From Pseudomonas donghuensis (GTDB lineage Bacteria; Pseudomonadota; Gammaproteobacteria; Pseudomonadales; Pseudomonadaceae), in NCBI RefSeq assembly GCF_000259195.1, contig NZ_JH650757.1, forward strand, positions 415,086 to 478,262: 63,177 nucleotides of DNA, given 5' to 3'. Positions within the stretch are counted from its first letter, which is position 1; every line of letters starts with the position of its first letter. The notes under the pieces are model-generated. The model had not been told where the DNA came from. It ran no database searches and was given only the letters and a program-made list of their open reading frames with translations. This document shows positions 20,422 to 29,127 of the stretch, in pieces. The translations under genes and the position numbers were made by a program.

Positions 20422-20551
20422 TGGGGATTCCAGGCGGGTCGAACTCAAGGTCAATGCTACCGGAAAAGCCGGTTGCGAGCACTCGCTATCAAGTTTTGCC
20501 GCGCCCGACCGATAGCGTGCAGGTATACCGTGAAAATCTGTGGAGCCGCCC

Positions 20552-21505
20552 GTGCGCCAGCGTTATCTAGCCCTGCTCAGTGTGTTTGCCAGCATGCCCG
20601 CCATGGCACTCACCTTCCAGACCCGTCTGGAGAACATCGAGTGGAAGGTCGAAGGCGATCAGTTCGAATGTCGGCTGGTTCAACCCATTGCCGATTTCGG
20701 CAGCGGCGAGTTCGTCCGTCGCGCCGGCGAGCAGGCGACTTTCCAGCTGCGTTCAAGCAACAATGTGCTCGGCACAGGCTCCGCCACCCTGCTGGCGGCG
20801 GCCGCGCCGTGGCAGCCCGGTCGCGGCGATATCAACCTGGGGGCGGTGCGCATGGCTCGCAGTGGCGTGCTCTTCACCAGCTCCCAGGGCCAGGCCAGCC
20901 GCCTTATCAACGGTTTGCTCGATGGTCGCAGCACCGTGGTGCGCAACTATGCCGGTGAAGCCGGGCGGACCATGGAAGTGCGGGTGTTGCCAGTCAAGTT
21001 CAACAAGGCCTACGGCGATTATCAGGCCTGTGCGGCAAAGCTCTTACCGATGAACTATGACCAGGTGCGCCAGGCGCAGGTTGGCTTCCCTGGCGGGGGC
21101 ATCGACCTGGATGCCGATGCCAGGGCACGCCTGGATGTGATCCTCGACTTTCTCAAGGCGGACCCTTCGGTCAACCATATCGAACTCGATGGTCACTCCG
21201 ACAACAGCGGTAACCGCCTGACCAACCGCGACCTGTCACGGCGCCGGGCGCTGGCGGTGATGGAGTACCTCAAGGCCCATGGCATTCCCGAAGAGCAGAT
21301 CACCGTGCGCTTCCATGGCGAGCGCTATCCGCTGGCGCGCAACAACAGCGCGACCAACCGCGCACGCAACCGGCGGGTGAACATTCAGCTTGATCGGGTA
21401 ACGCCGGTCGAAAAACCGCTGGAAAAACCGCTCGAGCCTGCCGTCAAAGCACCAGCCGCACCGGCTGCGGCGACAGAGGCCAGCAAGCCGGTCAGCAAGT
21501 CCTGA
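20552..21505 (+). CDS. motY: Flagellar stator-associated OmpA-family protein MotY
   Basis: An exported protein of 317 residues. Signal peptide at residues 1-19 ([19 protein letters not shown]), an N-terminal MotY-specific domain (about 20-150), then an OmpA-like peptidoglycan-binding domain (about 165-280) with [13 protein letters not shown] and the Arg in [13 protein letters not shown] Lys/Pro/Glu-Ala rich tail follows. I choose the GTG at 20552, six bases after GGAG, rather than the in-frame GTG at 20540. The identity is supported by its place between pyrC and argG, the same as motY in P. aeruginosa. It would anchor the MotCD/MotAB stator at the flagellar base. Confidence 0.88.
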   Translation: MRQRYLALLSVFASMPAMALTFQTRLENIEWKVEGDQFECRLVQPIADFGSGEFVRRAGEQATFQLRSSNNVLGTGSATLLAAAAPWQPGRGDINLGAVRMARSGVLFTSSQGQASRLINGLLDGRSTVVRNYAGEAGRTMEVRVLPVKFNKAYGDYQACAAKLLPMNYDQVRQAQVGFPGGGIDLDADARARLDVILDFLKADPSVNHIELDGHSDNSGNRLTNRDLSRRRALAVMEYLKAHGIPEEQITVRFHGERYPLARNNSATNRARNRRVNIQLDRVTPVEKPLEKPLEPAVKAPAAPAAATEASKPVSKS

Positions 21506-21538
21506 GCTGCGACAGTCCGTCGCGCTCTCGACAGTTCC

Positions 21539-21585
21539 TGTCGCTTTGTCGTCACAAGCTGTCGCCCCACTGTAAATTTTGTCGC
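21539..21585. promoter_or_regulatory. Cluster of ArgR-type boxes upstream of argG
   Basis: TGTCGC occurs at 21539, 21560 and 21580, about 20-21 bp (two helical turns) apart. The copy at 21560 is followed by eight bases and AA, a full half-site match. A TAGAAT -10-like element at 21594-21599 lies just beyond, so bound ArgR would block the promoter. Confidence 0.65.
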
Positions 21586-21634
21586 AAGGTCGGTAGAATC
21601 AACGGCTTTCCGTACAACCCCGTGGAGTGATGGC

Positions 21635-22852
21635 ATGGCGGACGTAAAAAAGGTCGTACTGGCGTATTCCGGCGGCCTTGATACTTCGGTGATTCTCAAG
21701 TGGCTGCAGGATACCTACAACTGTGAAGTGGTGACCTTCACCGCTGACCTGGGACAGGGCGAAGAGGTCGAACCGGCCCGCGCCAAGGCTCAGGCCATGG
21801 GCGTCAAGGAAATCTACATCGACGACCTGCGCGAAGAATTCGTACGCGACTTCGTGTTCCCGATGTTCCGCGCCAACACCGTCTATGAAGGCGAGTACCT
21901 GCTGGGTACTTCCATCGCTCGTCCACTGATCGCCAAGCGCCTGATCGAAATCGCCAACGAAACCGGCGCCGATGCCATTTCCCATGGCGCCACCGGTAAA
22001 GGCAACGACCAGGTACGTTTCGAGCTGGGTGCCTATGCGCTCAAGCCAGGCGTCAAGGTTATTGCGCCATGGCGTGAATGGGACCTGCTGTCCCGTGAAA
22101 AGCTGATGGACTACGCCGAGAAGCACGGTATCCCGATCGAGCGTCATGGCAAGAAGAAGTCGCCGTACTCGATGGACGCCAACCTGCTGCACATCTCGTA
22201 TGAAGGCGGCGTGCTGGAAGACACCTGGACCGAGCACGAAGAAGACATGTGGCGCTGGACCAAGTCGCCAGAAAACGCCCCGGACGTTCCGACCTACCTG
22301 GAACTGACCTACCGCAACGGCGATATCGTTGCCCTGGACGGCGTTGAAATGTCGCCTGCCACGGTGCTGGCCACCCTCAACCGCATCGGCGGCGAGAATG
22401 GCATCGGTCGCCTGGACATCGTCGAGAACCGTTACGTCGGCATGAAGTCCCGCGGCTGCTACGAAACCCCAGGCGGCACCATCATGCTGCGCGCCCACCG
22501 GGCGATCGAATCGATCACTCTGGACCGCGAAGTCGCTCACCTCAAGGATGAGCTGATGGCCAAGTACGCCAGCCTGATCTACACCGGCTACTGGTGGAGC
22601 CCTGAGCGTCTGATGCTGCAACAGATGATCGATGCGTCCCAGGTCAATGTGAACGGTGTCGTGCGCCTGAAACTGTACAAGGGCAACGTCATCGTCACCG
22701 GCCGCAAGTCGGACGATTCGCTGTTTGACGCCAACATTGCCACCTTCGAAGAAGATGGCGGTGCGTACAACCAGGCTGACGCAGCGGGCTTCATCAAGCT
22801 CAACGCCCTGCGCATGCGCATTGCTGCCAACAAGGGCCGCAAGCTGGTCTGA
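21635..22852 (+). CDS. argG: Argininosuccinate synthase ArgG
   Basis: Cytosolic ligase of 405 residues joining citrulline and aspartate with ATP, the penultimate arginine step. The ATP pyrophosphatase P-loop is [10 protein letters not shown] near residue 11. [15 protein letters not shown] binds citrulline/aspartate, and [18 protein letters not shown] stretches follow. The ATG follows GGAGTGATGGC. Repeated ArgR-type boxes precede it, so argG and the distant argF here look co-regulated. It ends at a clean terminator. Confidence 0.97.
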   Translation: MADVKKVVLAYSGGLDTSVILKWLQDTYNCEVVTFTADLGQGEEVEPARAKAQAMGVKEIYIDDLREEFVRDFVFPMFRANTVYEGEYLLGTSIARPLIAKRLIEIANETGADAISHGATGKGNDQVRFELGAYALKPGVKVIAPWREWDLLSREKLMDYAEKHGIPIERHGKKKSPYSMDANLLHISYEGGVLEDTWTEHEEDMWRWTKSPENAPDVPTYLELTYRNGDIVALDGVEMSPATVLATLNRIGGENGIGRLDIVENRYVGMKSRGCYETPGGTIMLRAHRAIESITLDREVAHLKDELMAKYASLIYTGYWWSPERLMLQQMIDASQVNVNGVVRLKLYKGNVIVTGRKSDDSLFDANIATFEEDGGAYNQADAAGFIKLNALRMRIAANKGRKLV

Positions 22853-22869
22853 CGCTTGTTACCCCAGAA

Positions 22870-22889
22870 AACCCCGGCGTGCCGGGGTT
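22870..22889 (+). terminator. Terminator of argG
   Basis: The stem aaccccggc-gt-gccggggtt is followed by a long T-run. Confidence 0.92.
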
Positions 22890-22916
22890 TTTTTTGCCTG
22901 TTGGTTGCGTGCAGCA

Positions 22917-23444
22917 CTACGCTTTGCTCAATGATTGCCTCATCAGGGTGATTTGCGCGCCCGTGTCGAGGTTGCTCAAGATCCACTTGTTACAAGGCAA
23001 TCGTGTGGGCTTTAGTGCTTGCAGTACGAAGTACTCTATTAACTCGCTTGCAGCCGGGCCGCGGAATGCGATAGTCACTGTGCTCAGCTCGGACATGTCC
23101 GCAAGCACATGCCGTGTTTCAACTTCTTTAACTGGCGTGCTTGGTAAATCAATGTCGGCGACTTCGTGGGTGGGCGGTTCAACCTGGAGGGGGATGTGTG
23201 CAGGAGCAGGCGCCGCGGCTGCAGTGAGTTCATTTATTTCGGGGGAATAAAGGGACTTGTAATTGAAATTCAAAGTAAGAAAGAACAATACCGTCAGGAA
23301 GAACGGAAAGCCGACCAGAAACCAGGTGTAAATACCTTGGCTATCCTCCCCCAGGAATGGCAGAGAGGCCAGCGCTGATGCTTCGATGATGCCAGCAAAA
23401 ATCGCAATGATCGTCAGTGGGCTTTTCGGCTCGACTTTACTCAT
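22917..23444 (-). CDS. Uncharacterised two-helix membrane protein
   Basis: A 175-residue protein I do not recognise. The start at 23444 (MSKVEPKSPLT) has AAGGGTAA upstream; frames above it add an arginine-rich non-family leader. Two hydrophobic helices lie at about residues 11-33 and 44-67. A Pro/Ala linker follows (about 78-110), then a soluble domain (about 110-175) with a beta-rich pattern (HVLADMSELSTVTIAFRGPA). The C-terminal domain likely faces the cytoplasm if both helices are inserted. Codon use and base composition are AT-richer than neighbours. It faces argG convergently and has its own promoter in the 23.5-kb gap. Confidence 0.65.
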   Translation of the reverse strand: MSKVEPKSPLTIIAIFAGIIEASALASLPFLGEDSQGIYTWFLVGFPFFLTVLFFLTLNFNYKSLYSPEINELTAAAAPAPAHIPLQVEPPTHEVADIDLPSTPVKEVETRHVLADMSELSTVTIAFRGPAASELIEYFVLQALKPTRLPCNKWILSNLDTGAQITLMRQSLSKA

Positions 23445-23886
23445 GCAGTTACCCTTGCGCTTGGTGAGTCCGCTCCTATGTTTCCGCAGGTTTAGCATGC
23501 TCGGCACAGCCTCGGGCAGCATGGCTCACTTCTCGGGTGGGTAATCTACCCATGAATCATGTAAGGCGGTTTTACATGGCTGAATATTATTGTTTTTATC
23601 AAACAGATCTATAGGACTTTTCCTTCAGCTATTAAGGCCGAGTTTCATAGGCGGTTTCTTTGTCTAGTGCTACCTTTATTCAGGAAGTGTGAGGCTGTCA
23701 GCACTGTGGTTCGAGTGTTGGTTCTTTAGGGATTTTGGTTTTGCTGGCTTGTAGGATAATTCTCTAAAGCCCGTAGGTTGCGTCCTTGTATGCATTTGCT
23801 TGTTAACGGCGCAATACAATATGTCGTACAACTAGGCTATTGTGCGAGCTCAAAATAATAGAACAGCGAACAATTGGATTTTGCTC
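23445..23886. other. AT-rich intergenic region with divergent promoters
   Basis: About 440 bp of visibly lower GC than the rest of the window, between a leftward membrane-protein gene and a rightward response regulator. I see no coding sequence, no tRNA and no repeat ends. It probably holds both promoters. Confidence 0.5.
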
Positions 23887-24513
23887 ATGAATAAAGTCCT
23901 GATCGTGGATGATCATCCGGTCATTCGCCTGGCTGTACGCATATTGATGGAGCGGCATGGTTATGAAGTCATTGCCGAGACAGATAACGGTGTGGACGCA
24001 TTGCAGCTGGCGCGCGAGCATGGTCCTGATATCGTCATCCTGGACATCGGTATCCCCAAGCTTGACGGCCTTGAAGTGATCGCCAGGTTGACCGCCAACA
24101 ATGCCAGCATCAAGGTGCTGGTGCTGACCTCGCAGGCGCCCGGGCATTTTTCCATGCGCTGCATGCAAACGGGGGCTGCGGGCTATGTCTGCAAACAGCA
24201 GGATCTCACCGAACTGCTCAGTGCCATAAAGGCAGTGCTTTCCGGTTACAGCTACTTCCCCAACCAGGCGTTGCATTCCGTGCGCTCGAACCTGGGTGGC
24301 TCGAGCGAGGCGGACATGGTCGAGCGCTTGTCGGGCCGGGAGATGATGGTCTTGCAGCAGCTTGCCCGCGGCAAGACCAACAAGGAGATCGCCGACGGCA
24401 TGTTCCTCAGCAACAAGACGGTCAGTACCTACAAGACGCGTTTGTTGCTCAAGCTCAATGCTCGCTCACTGGTCGATCTGATCGAGCTGGCCCAGCGTAA
24501 CGGCCTGGTTTGA
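23887..24513 (+). CDS. Orphan response regulator, NarL/LuxR family
   Basis: Two-domain transcription regulator of 208 residues. The start at 23887 gives MNKVLIVDDHPVIRLAVRIL. Receiver domain at 1-120: acidic pair Asp8/Asp9 and phospho-acceptor Asp53 (DIVILDIGIPKLDG). A LuxR-type helix-turn-helix at about 145-205 reads LSGREMMVLQQLARGKTNKEIADGMFLSNKTVSTYKTRL. The sequence is of the BvgA/EvgA kind. No histidine kinase gene is adjacent, so its partner is elsewhere. It ends at a terminator. Confidence 0.9.
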   Translation: MNKVLIVDDHPVIRLAVRILMERHGYEVIAETDNGVDALQLAREHGPDIVILDIGIPKLDGLEVIARLTANNASIKVLVLTSQAPGHFSMRCMQTGAAGYVCKQQDLTELLSAIKAVLSGYSYFPNQALHSVRSNLGGSSEADMVERLSGREMMVLQQLARGKTNKEIADGMFLSNKTVSTYKTRLLLKLNARSLVDLIELAQRNGLV

Positions 24514-24529
24514 TACACCCAGAAACAAC

Positions 24530-24552
24530 AAAGCCTCCATCAAGGAGGCTTT
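24530..24552. terminator. Terminator between the response regulator and the PA3496-like gene
   Basis: The stem aaagcctcc/ggaggcttt with a 5-base loop is flanked by AT-rich tracts and serves converging genes. Confidence 0.85.
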
Positions 24553-24575
24553 TGTGCTTTTACGGCATCATCCCT

Positions 24576-24752
24576 TCAGAGGTCGAAGTCGTAGTCAGCC
24601 AGCTGCTTCTGCAAGCGACGTTCTTCCAGCAGGTTGTCGATGGTGCGGCGTTTGCTCAGGTTGGTTTTCGCCACTTCAACCGGTACATCGTCATCTGCTT
24701 CTTCAGTGGCGATGTCATCATCTATAACCAGGTCTTCTTTATCGGTGCTCAT
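24576..24752 (-). CDS. Small acidic PA3496-family protein
   Basis: A 58-residue protein read from an ATG at 24752 with GGAGTGACTT upstream. The N-terminal half is very acidic (DDDIATEEADDD). The C-terminal half is basic then ends in a short tail (KRRTIDNLLEERRLQKQLADYDFDL), which looks helical. A similar small gene (PA3496) lies next to nth in P. aeruginosa, so the position is conserved. There is no membrane segment or signal. Its function is unknown to me. Confidence 0.8.
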   Translation of the reverse strand: MSTDKEDLVIDDDIATEEADDDVPVEVAKTNLSKRRTIDNLLEERRLQKQLADYDFDL

Positions 24753-24857
24753 AAGTCACTCCAAGCCAAGAGGGCCATTGGCGCACCTTATAGCGAGAAT
24801 TTCTGAGCGGGTAAAAAAGATTTTTTCAATCGGTTGAGCAGTGTTTTCACTATCTTC

Positions 24858-25496
24858 TCAATCGTCCGAGGTTTTGTGCTTGTACTCGCACAAATCTTCG
24901 ATCCGGCAACTCCCGCAGCGGGGTTTGCGCGCCTGGCACACATAGCGTCCATGCAGGATCAGCCAGTGGTGGGCGTCCAGCAGGTAAGCCTTGGGCACGA
25001 ACTTCATCAGGGCCTTTTCAACCTCCAGGACGGTCTTGCCCGGCGCAATTCCAGTACGGTTGCTGACCCGGAAGATATGCGTATCGACGGCCATGGCCAG
25101 TTGCCGAAAGGCTGTGTTGAGTACCACGTTGGCGGTCTTGCGGCCAACCCCGGGCAGGGCCTCCAGCGCTTCGCGGGTTTCCGGCACCCGGCTTTCGTGC
25201 TGTTCGATGAGCAGGCGGCAGGTTTCGATGACGTTTTTCGCCTTGCTGTTGTACAGGCCGATGGTCTTGATGTATTCGGACAGGCCTTCGACGCCCAGGG
25301 CGTAGATCGCTTCCGGGGTATTGGCGACCGGGTACAGCCTGGCCGTGGCTTTGTTCACACTGACATCGGTTGCCTGGGCCGAGAGGATCACCGCAATCAG
25401 CAGTTCGAACGGGCTGCTGTAGGCCAACTCGGTTTTCGGCTCAGGGTTGTCTTCGTGCAGCCTGCGAAAGATCTCCAGGCGTTTGGCGGCATTCAT
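24858..25496 (-). CDS. nth: Endonuclease III (Nth)
   Basis: DNA glycosylase/AP lyase of 212 residues that removes oxidised pyrimidines. The helix-hairpin-helix is LPGVGRKTANVVL with catalytic Lys120; the catalytic Asp138 is in MAVDTHIFRV. The C-terminal [4Fe-4S] loop has Cys187, Cys194, Cys197 and Cys203 (C-x6-C-x2-C-x5-C). The start at 25496 lies four bases beyond the rnfE stop, so nth is probably the last gene of the rnf operon. The rnf-nth link is common in gammaproteobacteria. Confidence 0.97.
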   Translation of the reverse strand: MNAAKRLEIFRRLHEDNPEPKTELAYSSPFELLIAVILSAQATDVSVNKATARLYPVANTPEAIYALGVEGLSEYIKTIGLYNSKAKNVIETCRLLIEQHESRVPETREALEALPGVGRKTANVVLNTAFRQLAMAVDTHIFRVSNRTGIAPGKTVLEVEKALMKFVPKAYLLDAHHWLILHGRYVCQARKPRCGSCRIEDLCEYKHKTSDD

Positions 25497-25500
25497 GGGG

Positions 25501-26025
25501 TCAACGCTTTCCTTGACGACGTGTAGGGGCTGGCCGTCGGCAAACCCGGTTGTAAAGGGCCAGCATCAGGCCCAAAAGTATCAGCGCACCGGGCAACAGG
25601 CTGGCCAGGCGCAGGTTGGCAAACTCGCCAAGCCCTTGCCTGAACAGCCCCATGGCCATGCACAACAAAGCGAAACCGCCCAGTGTGGCCGCCGCCGTAC
25701 GCCAACGGCCGCTGGCGCCCTGGGCGAACTCGAATACCAGGCATTGTACGGCGATCAGTGCCGAATAGGGGCCCAGCGCCAGCGACAGTGGCAGGGCCCA
25801 GGCGCGCAGGGCCAACTCCAGGCAGGTGACCAGCAAGGCGGCCAGCAGCACGCTGGCGATCAGGCTGGCGCTTGCATCCAGCACTTTGTGCAGGGGCGTC
25901 ATGCACAGCCGGTGCAGGCCGATGATCAACAGGCTGAGCAGCGCAATGGCACTTGCCTGCGCTAACGTCTGTGTGGCCCCCAGCAAGGGCGCCAGGCTTA
26001 TGGCCGCGAGCCACTGTCTATTCAT
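25501..26025 (-). CDS. rnfE: RnfE-like membrane subunit, short and divergent
   Basis: A 174-residue inner-membrane protein aligned by eye to RnfE (E. coli RsxE, 231 residues). It lacks about twelve N-terminal residues and most of the periplasmic loop before the last helix. The first cluster cysteine of the family (LGLCPLLA) is Ala here (SLAPLLG, residue 12). The second (NC) is retained as Cys95 in AVQCLVFE. Six hydrophobic segments can still be read. It overlaps rnfG by eight bases. In canonical complexes RnfA and RnfE together hold one membrane [2Fe-2S] cluster. Identification rests on order and local motifs. Confidence 0.75.
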   Translation of the reverse strand: MNRQWLAAISLAPLLGATQTLAQASAIALLSLLIIGLHRLCMTPLHKVLDASASLIASVLLAALLVTCLELALRAWALPLSLALGPYSALIAVQCLVFEFAQGASGRWRTAAATLGGFALLCMAMGLFRQGLGEFANLRLASLLPGALILLGLMLALYNRVCRRPAPTRRQGKR

Positions 26026-26635
26026 TGGCGCCCCCTGTCAGCAGTTGCTGGCGATGCTCGTCGAAATAGCGCAGGGCATCATGGGTGGCCTGAATGACTG
26101 CCCGGGAGGTGACGGTGGCGCCGGCCAGTTGATCGAACTGACCGCTATCGCGCTTGAGCGCCCAGGCGGTATCGGCAATGGTGTGCCGGCTGCTGCCGAC
26201 AAAACCTTGCAGCCAGGTGTTGCCGGGTTCGACCAGCTTGCCGCCCAGGCCAGGGGTTTCCTGTTGTTGCAACACCTTTACGCCGATCAGGCGGCCGCTG
26301 TCATCGATGGCAATCAACAAGTCCAGCGGGCCGCCATAGCCCTGCGCCTGGCTGTGCAGCACGACCGCGCGGGGCTGCCCCTGCAAGGTCGCCAGATAGC
26401 CTGCGAGCAGGCGGCTGTGATCCAGGGGCGCGGCCCCCAGGCGCAGGGGGTGTTGTAGCGGCTGGTTGTCGTAGTGCTGTTCGGGCAGCACGCTGAGCCA
26501 GCGTTGGGTCTTGAGCTGCTGCTCGGCGTCCGTGATGCGCTGGGCGGTGAGCTGGTGCCAGAGTACTGTGCCGCCCACGGCCAGCACGGCAAGGGCCAGC
26601 AACAGCGCCGTGGAGCGTATCGACGTGGTGTTCAT
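26018..26635 (-). CDS. rnfG: RnfG-like flavin-binding subunit
   Basis: A 205-residue periplasmic subunit with one N-terminal membrane helix (about residues 8-27) and an FMN-binding domain. The start at 26635 overlaps the rnfD stop (ATGA). The domain keeps the QQETPGLGGK loop and the flavin-attachment Thr174 in FDQLAGATVTSRAV. The usual motif is D-x-x-(S/T)-G-A-T; here the Ser/Thr is Ala but the Asp and attached Thr remain. FMN would be joined by the flavin transferase ApbE, which is not encoded in the window. Length is normal. Confidence 0.86.
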   Translation of the reverse strand: MNTTSIRSTALLLALAVLAVGGTVLWHQLTAQRITDAEQQLKTQRWLSVLPEQHYDNQPLQHPLRLGAAPLDHSRLLAGYLATLQGQPRAVVLHSQAQGYGGPLDLLIAIDDSGRLIGVKVLQQQETPGLGGKLVEPGNTWLQGFVGSSRHTIADTAWALKRDSGQFDQLAGATVTSRAVIQATHDALRYFDEHRQQLLTGGANE

Positions 26636-27618
26636 TGCGCTTGCGCCTGCCCGCGCTCTGCCCAGCGCTCCAGCGTGGGAACACAGAGATTCATCAACAA
26701 GACCGCGAATGCGGCACCGTCCGGATAGCTGCCCCAGGTTCGAATCAGGTAAATGAGCACGCCCGCGCCGATACCGAACAGCAGCTTGGCTTTTGGGCTT
26801 TTCGGCCCTGACACCGGCTCGGTGACGATGAAAAACGCCGCCAGCATGGTCGAGCCAGACAGCAGATGCAGCAGCGGCGAGCCATTGGAGTCCGAGCCCG
26901 AGCCGTTCCAGCACACCAGGCTGATCAGCAGCAAGCTGGCCAACAGGCCGACCGGGGCATGCCAGCTGATGACCTTGCGCTGTAACAGCAGCAAGCCGCC
27001 GAGTACAAAGGCCAGGTTGACCGCTTCGCTGCCCCGGCCGCCAAAGTGGCCGAAGCCGGGATGGCTGGCGAACAGCTCATCCATGGTCAGGCTGCGGTTG
27101 TTGCGCAGGCCGTCCAGTACCGTGGCTTGCGCCCAGGCATCCGGCTGGTTGCCGGGACCAAGGCCGAATACCTGCTGCAGCGTATCTGCCAGCCCCAGTA
27201 CCTGGGTGACCGGCCACTGGGTCATATGTTGTGGAAACGACAGCAGCACCAGCACATAGCCGACCATCGCCGGGTTGAACAGGTTCTTGCCGACACCGCC
27301 GTAGAGTTGCTTGCCCAGGACAATGGCGCTGCTGGCGGCAATCATTGGCAGCCACCAGGGGGTGTAGGCCGGCAGTGCCGCCGTCAGCAGGACGGCAGTG
27401 ACCAGGGCGCTGCCATCATTCAGGGCGGGTCGGATCGGCCGGTGTTGCAGTTTCAGCAGTAGCGCTTCACTTGCCAGTGCCGCGCTGGCGCACAGCAGCA
27501 GGTTCAAGAGCAGCCCCCAGCCGTGTAGCCACAGCAGGGTCAGCAACCCTGGCGCGCAGGCCAGCAGCACCAGGCCCATGGTGCTGCGCAGGCGTTCGCT
27601 GTTATCAGTCGCGGCCAT
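26632..27618 (-). CDS. rnfD: RnfD-like membrane flavoprotein subunit
   Basis: A 328-residue inner-membrane protein. The start at 27618 ([12 protein letters not shown]) overlaps the end of rnfB by 14 bases; the extra upstream frame is the rnfB tail in another frame. Family signatures: [20 protein letters not shown], the flavin site WAQATVLDG (Thr166; SQAT in E. coli), [14 protein letters not shown] (SGATM in E. coli) and [14 protein letters not shown]. About nine or ten helices. It should carry covalently bound FMN and be a core of the ion/electron path. No rnfC lies between rnfB and rnfD, where it normally is. Confidence 0.9.
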   Translation of the reverse strand: MAATDNSERLRSTMGLVLLACAPGLLTLLWLHGWGLLLNLLLCASAALASEALLLKLQHRPIRPALNDGSALVTAVLLTAALPAYTPWWLPMIAASSAIVLGKQLYGGVGKNLFNPAMVGYVLVLLSFPQHMTQWPVTQVLGLADTLQQVFGLGPGNQPDAWAQATVLDGLRNNRSLTMDELFASHPGFGHFGGRGSEAVNLAFVLGGLLLLQRKVISWHAPVGLLASLLLISLVCWNGSGSDSNGSPLLHLLSGSTMLAAFFIVTEPVSGPKSPKAKLLFGIGAGVLIYLIRTWGSYPDGAAFAVLLMNLCVPTLERWAERGQAQAQ

Positions 27619-28459
27619 GGTCGGCTGCCGGTTGTAGTGTTTGCAGGCGCGTATGGGCCTGTTGCGCTTCGCGCTCAAGCTCCGCCAGCTGTGCTTGCTG
27701 GGTCTCGCTCGGGGTATCGCCAAAGGCCGCCCTGGCCTTGCTCAATTGCGCCCGGCTCATGGCCGCGGCGATTTTGGCCTGCTTGAGGGCGGCATCGGCG
27801 GCCGCGGCTTTCTGTGCCTTGACGCGTTCGATGGCCGCCTTGATCGGGTCGTCGACCGCCGCGCTTGGGGTGGCCGCGGTGGGGTTGGCTGCCCGCTGGC
27901 TGCGGGCCAGGCGTTCGGCCTGCTTGCGTGCTTCTTCGCGTTGCAGGCGGTTGTTGCGCTGCTCAAAACGGCGCCGGGCATGGTTGCGCTTATGGCTGCG
28001 GGCTGCGAGTGTTTCGGCATCCTGGGCCAGGCCGCCGACAATCGCCACGATGTTGCTGCTGGCCGTCAATGGCAGCAGGTCGATGCAGTCCACCGGGCAA
28101 GGCGCCACGCACAGGTCGCAGCCGGTGCATTCGGCGCTGATCACCGTGTGCATCAGCTTGGCCGCGCCGACAATGGCGTCCACCGGGCAGGCCTGGATGC
28201 ATTTGGTACAGCCAATGCATTCGGCTTCGCGAATGAATGCGACCTGCGCCGGAGCTCTGCCGCGCTCGGGGTCCAGTTCGATCACCGGCACTTCCAGCAA
28301 CCTGGCCAGGGCGGCGATGGTCTCGCGGCCTCCGGGTGGGCATTTGTTGATCGCTTCGCCCGCAGCCAGGCCTTCGGCATAAGGCTTGCAGCCTGGGTGG
28401 CCACACTTGCCGCATTGGGTCTGCGGCAGCAGGGCGTCGATGCGTTGAATCAGACTCAT
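27605..28459 (-). CDS. rnfB: RnfB-like iron-sulfur subunit with a long C-terminal coiled tail
   Basis: A 284-residue ferredoxin-like protein. An N-terminal Fe-S domain has Cys16, 19, 24 and 40 ([15 protein letters not shown]...NKCPPGG). Two 4Fe-4S motifs follow: Cys81/84/87/91 and Cys111/114/117/121. The hydrophobic anchor of canonical RnfB (E. coli RsxB, 192 residues) is missing; the protein starts [12 protein letters not shown]. Residues about 155-284 are a charged, alanine-rich probable coiled coil ([17 protein letters not shown]), similar in style to the RnfC tail. It overlaps rnfA by four bases. Proteins of this tailed kind are known in pseudomonads. Confidence 0.9.
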   Translation of the reverse strand: MSLIQRIDALLPQTQCGKCGHPGCKPYAEGLAAGEAINKCPPGGRETIAALARLLEVPVIELDPERGRAPAQVAFIREAECIGCTKCIQACPVDAIVGAAKLMHTVISAECTGCDLCVAPCPVDCIDLLPLTASSNIVAIVGGLAQDAETLAARSHKRNHARRRFEQRNNRLQREEARKQAERLARSQRAANPTAATPSAAVDDPIKAAIERVKAQKAAAADAALKQAKIAAAMSRAQLSKARAAFGDTPSETQQAQLAELEREAQQAHTRLQTLQPAADHGRD

Positions 28460-29037
28460 GGGTTGAATAATCCGTTAAAGCCGAGAAACGCCATGGCCAT
28501 CACGCCGGCGCCAATCAGTTCGATCGGCAGGCCGCGAAATGCCTCTGGGATGTCGTCGTTGTCGCTGCGTTGGCGCAGGTCTGCGAACAGGCTCAAGGCC
28601 AGCCAGAAGCCCAGGCCGCCACCCAGGCTCCAGGCCAGGGTTTGCGCGATGCCAAAACCGTTTTCGCTGGCCTGCAGGCTCAAGCCTAGCAGCGCTACGT
28701 TGGCCAGCAGCAAGGGCTGCAAGCCGTCAAAGGGCAGGGCGGGCAGCAGGCGTGTCAGCAGAGTGAGCAGCGGCTTGATCAGCAGCACGCACAGCGGCAG
28801 GAACACGAACAGGCGCAGGTACTCAAGCTGCAGGGGCAGCAGCGCCAGGCGGTAGATCAGTTGCCCAAGGCCGACTACCAAAACCAGCAGCACCAGGGTT
28901 GCCAGCCCCAGTGCATGCACCTGGCGCCGATCCTGATCGGTAGCGCTGCGCAGCAGTGGGTCGATGGCCAGTCCCTGGTGCAGGACCAGGTTGTTGATCA
29001 GCGCGGCGCTGACCAGGGCCAGAAAGAATTCGCTCAT
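28456..29037 (-). CDS. rnfA: RnfA-like membrane subunit lacking cluster cysteines
   Basis: A 193-residue integral protein with six helices, family-typical in length and pattern ([10 protein letters not shown] near the start; [25 protein letters not shown] at the end). The two cysteines that bind a [2Fe-2S] cluster in RnfA are replaced: Asp26 where E. coli has LGLC-P, and Val114 where the family has NC. The sole Cys (Cys83) is elsewhere. It is the first gene of the rnfABDGE-nth set, with about 90 bp to metG. The loss is described under findings. Confidence 0.88.
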   Translation of the reverse strand: MSEFFLALVSAALINNLVLHQGLAIDPLLRSATDQDRRQVHALGLATLVLLVLVVGLGQLIYRLALLPLQLEYLRLFVFLPLCVLLIKPLLTLLTRLLPALPFDGLQPLLLANVALLGLSLQASENGFGIAQTLAWSLGGGLGFWLALSLFADLRQRSDNDDIPEAFRGLPIELIGAGVMAMAFLGFNGLFNP

Positions 29038-29095
29038 GAGGGGGCCGAATGCTGAGGCTGTCCGCCATTATCCGGCAATGACGCGAGGATGAGAA

Positions 29096-29121
29096 CGCCC
29101 CGGCCGCAATCGGCCGGGGCG
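29096..29121 (-). terminator. Hairpin after metG
   Basis: An 11-bp GC stem (cgccccggccg/cggccggggcg) with a 4-base loop lies seven bases past the metG stop. The following minus-strand tract is only moderately T-rich. Confidence 0.6.
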
Positions 29122-29127
29122 TGAACC

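Noticed and set aside
22917..23886. Prophage or IS remnant in the AT-richer patch
   Set aside because: No integrase, transposase, terminal repeat or tRNA was seen and flanking genes keep their usual order.
24576..24752. Treating the gap between the response regulator and nth as non-coding
   Set aside because: A 58-codon frame with ribosome site and PA3496-like sequence is present, so it is listed as a gene.
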